A DNA stretch of 7,266 bases, taken from the NCBI GenBank assembly GCA_002726925.1, contig PBTJ01000002.1, positions 11,808 to 19,073 of the forward strand, written 5' to 3'. The notes beneath the pieces are model-generated. The model did not search any database. It saw only the letters and a program-made list of their open reading frames with translations, and was not told the DNA's origin. The position numbers and the translations under genes are program-made. Origin of the DNA: Gammaproteobacteria bacterium. GTDB taxonomy: Bacteria; Pseudomonadota; Gammaproteobacteria; Pseudomonadales; Azotimanducaceae. Each line of letters opens with the position of its first letter. Within the stretch, counting starts at the first letter, position 1. Below, piece after piece: positions 6,967-7,266 of the stretch.

Positions 6967-7266
6967 GAGCGCGTGCGGCTGCCGGCCGAGATGCGCTGCG
7001 AGCTGTACGACTGCTACTTCACGGCGCTGCGGGCGAGCCAGGCGGGGCAGGGGCTGGAGATCGAAGGCCTCATGGGCACGCTCCCCAAGATTGTCGGCGA
7101 TGGCGACACGGAAGAGCTGGAGGAGGCGCTGCTCTGCACGTACCGGCTCAAGACGGCCGTGCCGGCCGGAGCGCTGGCGCAGATGGGCGCGCTGGCGGGC
7201 GAGGGGGAGGAGGAGCACTGCCAGGCCCTCGGCGAGTTCTTCTCCCTCACGGCTCTCGGCTTCCAG
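6961..7266 (+). CDS. polyprenyl synthetase, internal fragment of foreign composition
   Basis: 102 in-frame codons running to the window end, without start or stop. Three anchors match the middle of trans-prenyltransferases: GQGLEI at 7045-7062 (GQCLDI in the ispA product), RLKTA around 7144-7158 (SAKTG in IspA), and ALGEFF leading to LGFQ at 7255-7266 (IGLAFQ in IspA). Spacing between these anchors agrees with IspA to within about ten residues. The second aspartate-rich motif would come next but is cut off. The family makes geranyl, farnesyl, geranylgeranyl or longer diphosphates; the chain length cannot be judged without the first aspartate motif. Composition is about 72 % G+C and roughly 94 % G/C at third codon positions in 6979-7266, far above the rest of the window, so this is coding DNA from a different genome or a recent transfer. 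The true left edge is near 6961-6975. Confidence 0.75.
   Translation, partial: MLERVRLPAEMRCELYDCYFTALRASQAGQGLEIEGLMGTLPKIVGDGDTEELEEALLCTYRLKTAVPAGALAQMGALAGEGEEEHCQALGEFFSLTALGFQ

Noticed and set aside
1..7266. Search for RNA genes, CRISPR arrays, insertion sequences, attachment sites or a new defence or secretion system
   Set aside because: No tRNA-like cloverleaf, spaced direct repeats, transposase or terminal repeats were seen; nearly all the window is explained by known housekeeping and metabolic families.

Overview
The window reads as a piece of a gammaproteobacterial chromosome of about 57-60 % G+C, probably a marine or environmental heterotroph. The main evidence is the conserved housekeeping neighbourhood: ribD-nusB-thiL-pgpA on the minus strand runs convergently into xseB-ispA on the plus strand, as in Escherichia and Pseudomonas. 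The exact lineage cannot be fixed from this sequence alone; a Halieaceae/Cellvibrionales-type relative is a guess.

Layout. 1-94 is a leader with a possible weak promoter and a good ribosome binding site. 95-1807 (+) is an acyl-CoA synthetase. Its stop overlaps the start of a carboxylesterase-B family lipoprotein (1804-3432, +), which suggests a two-gene operon that hydrolyses an ester outside the cytoplasm and activates the acid as a CoA thioester inside it. A 69-base gap leads to xseB (3502-3747, +) and the overlapping ispA (3744-4625, +). Four bases further on lies the end of the minus-strand operon: pgpA (4630-5106), thiL (5110-6021), nusB (6027-6494) and the reductase-domain end of ribD (6523 to about 6966). 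These genes serve DNA repair, isoprenoid, phospholipid, thiamine, transcription-antitermination and riboflavin functions.

The last 300 bases do not belong with the rest. At about 6961-6975 the ribD reading frame loses its homology to RibD. It is replaced by sequence of about 72 % G+C whose plus strand encodes the middle of a different polyprenyl synthetase, with roughly 94 % G/C at third codon positions, cut by the window end. This is either an assembly or library chimera or a real rearrangement. A chimera is more likely, because an essential-pathway gene is cut and the composition changes abruptly.

I found no mobile element, CRISPR array, RNA gene or recognisable new system. The main points for a second look are the junction, the absence of dxs between ispA and pgpA, the absence of ribE/ribBA/ribH between ribD and nusB, and the coupled ligase/esterase pair.
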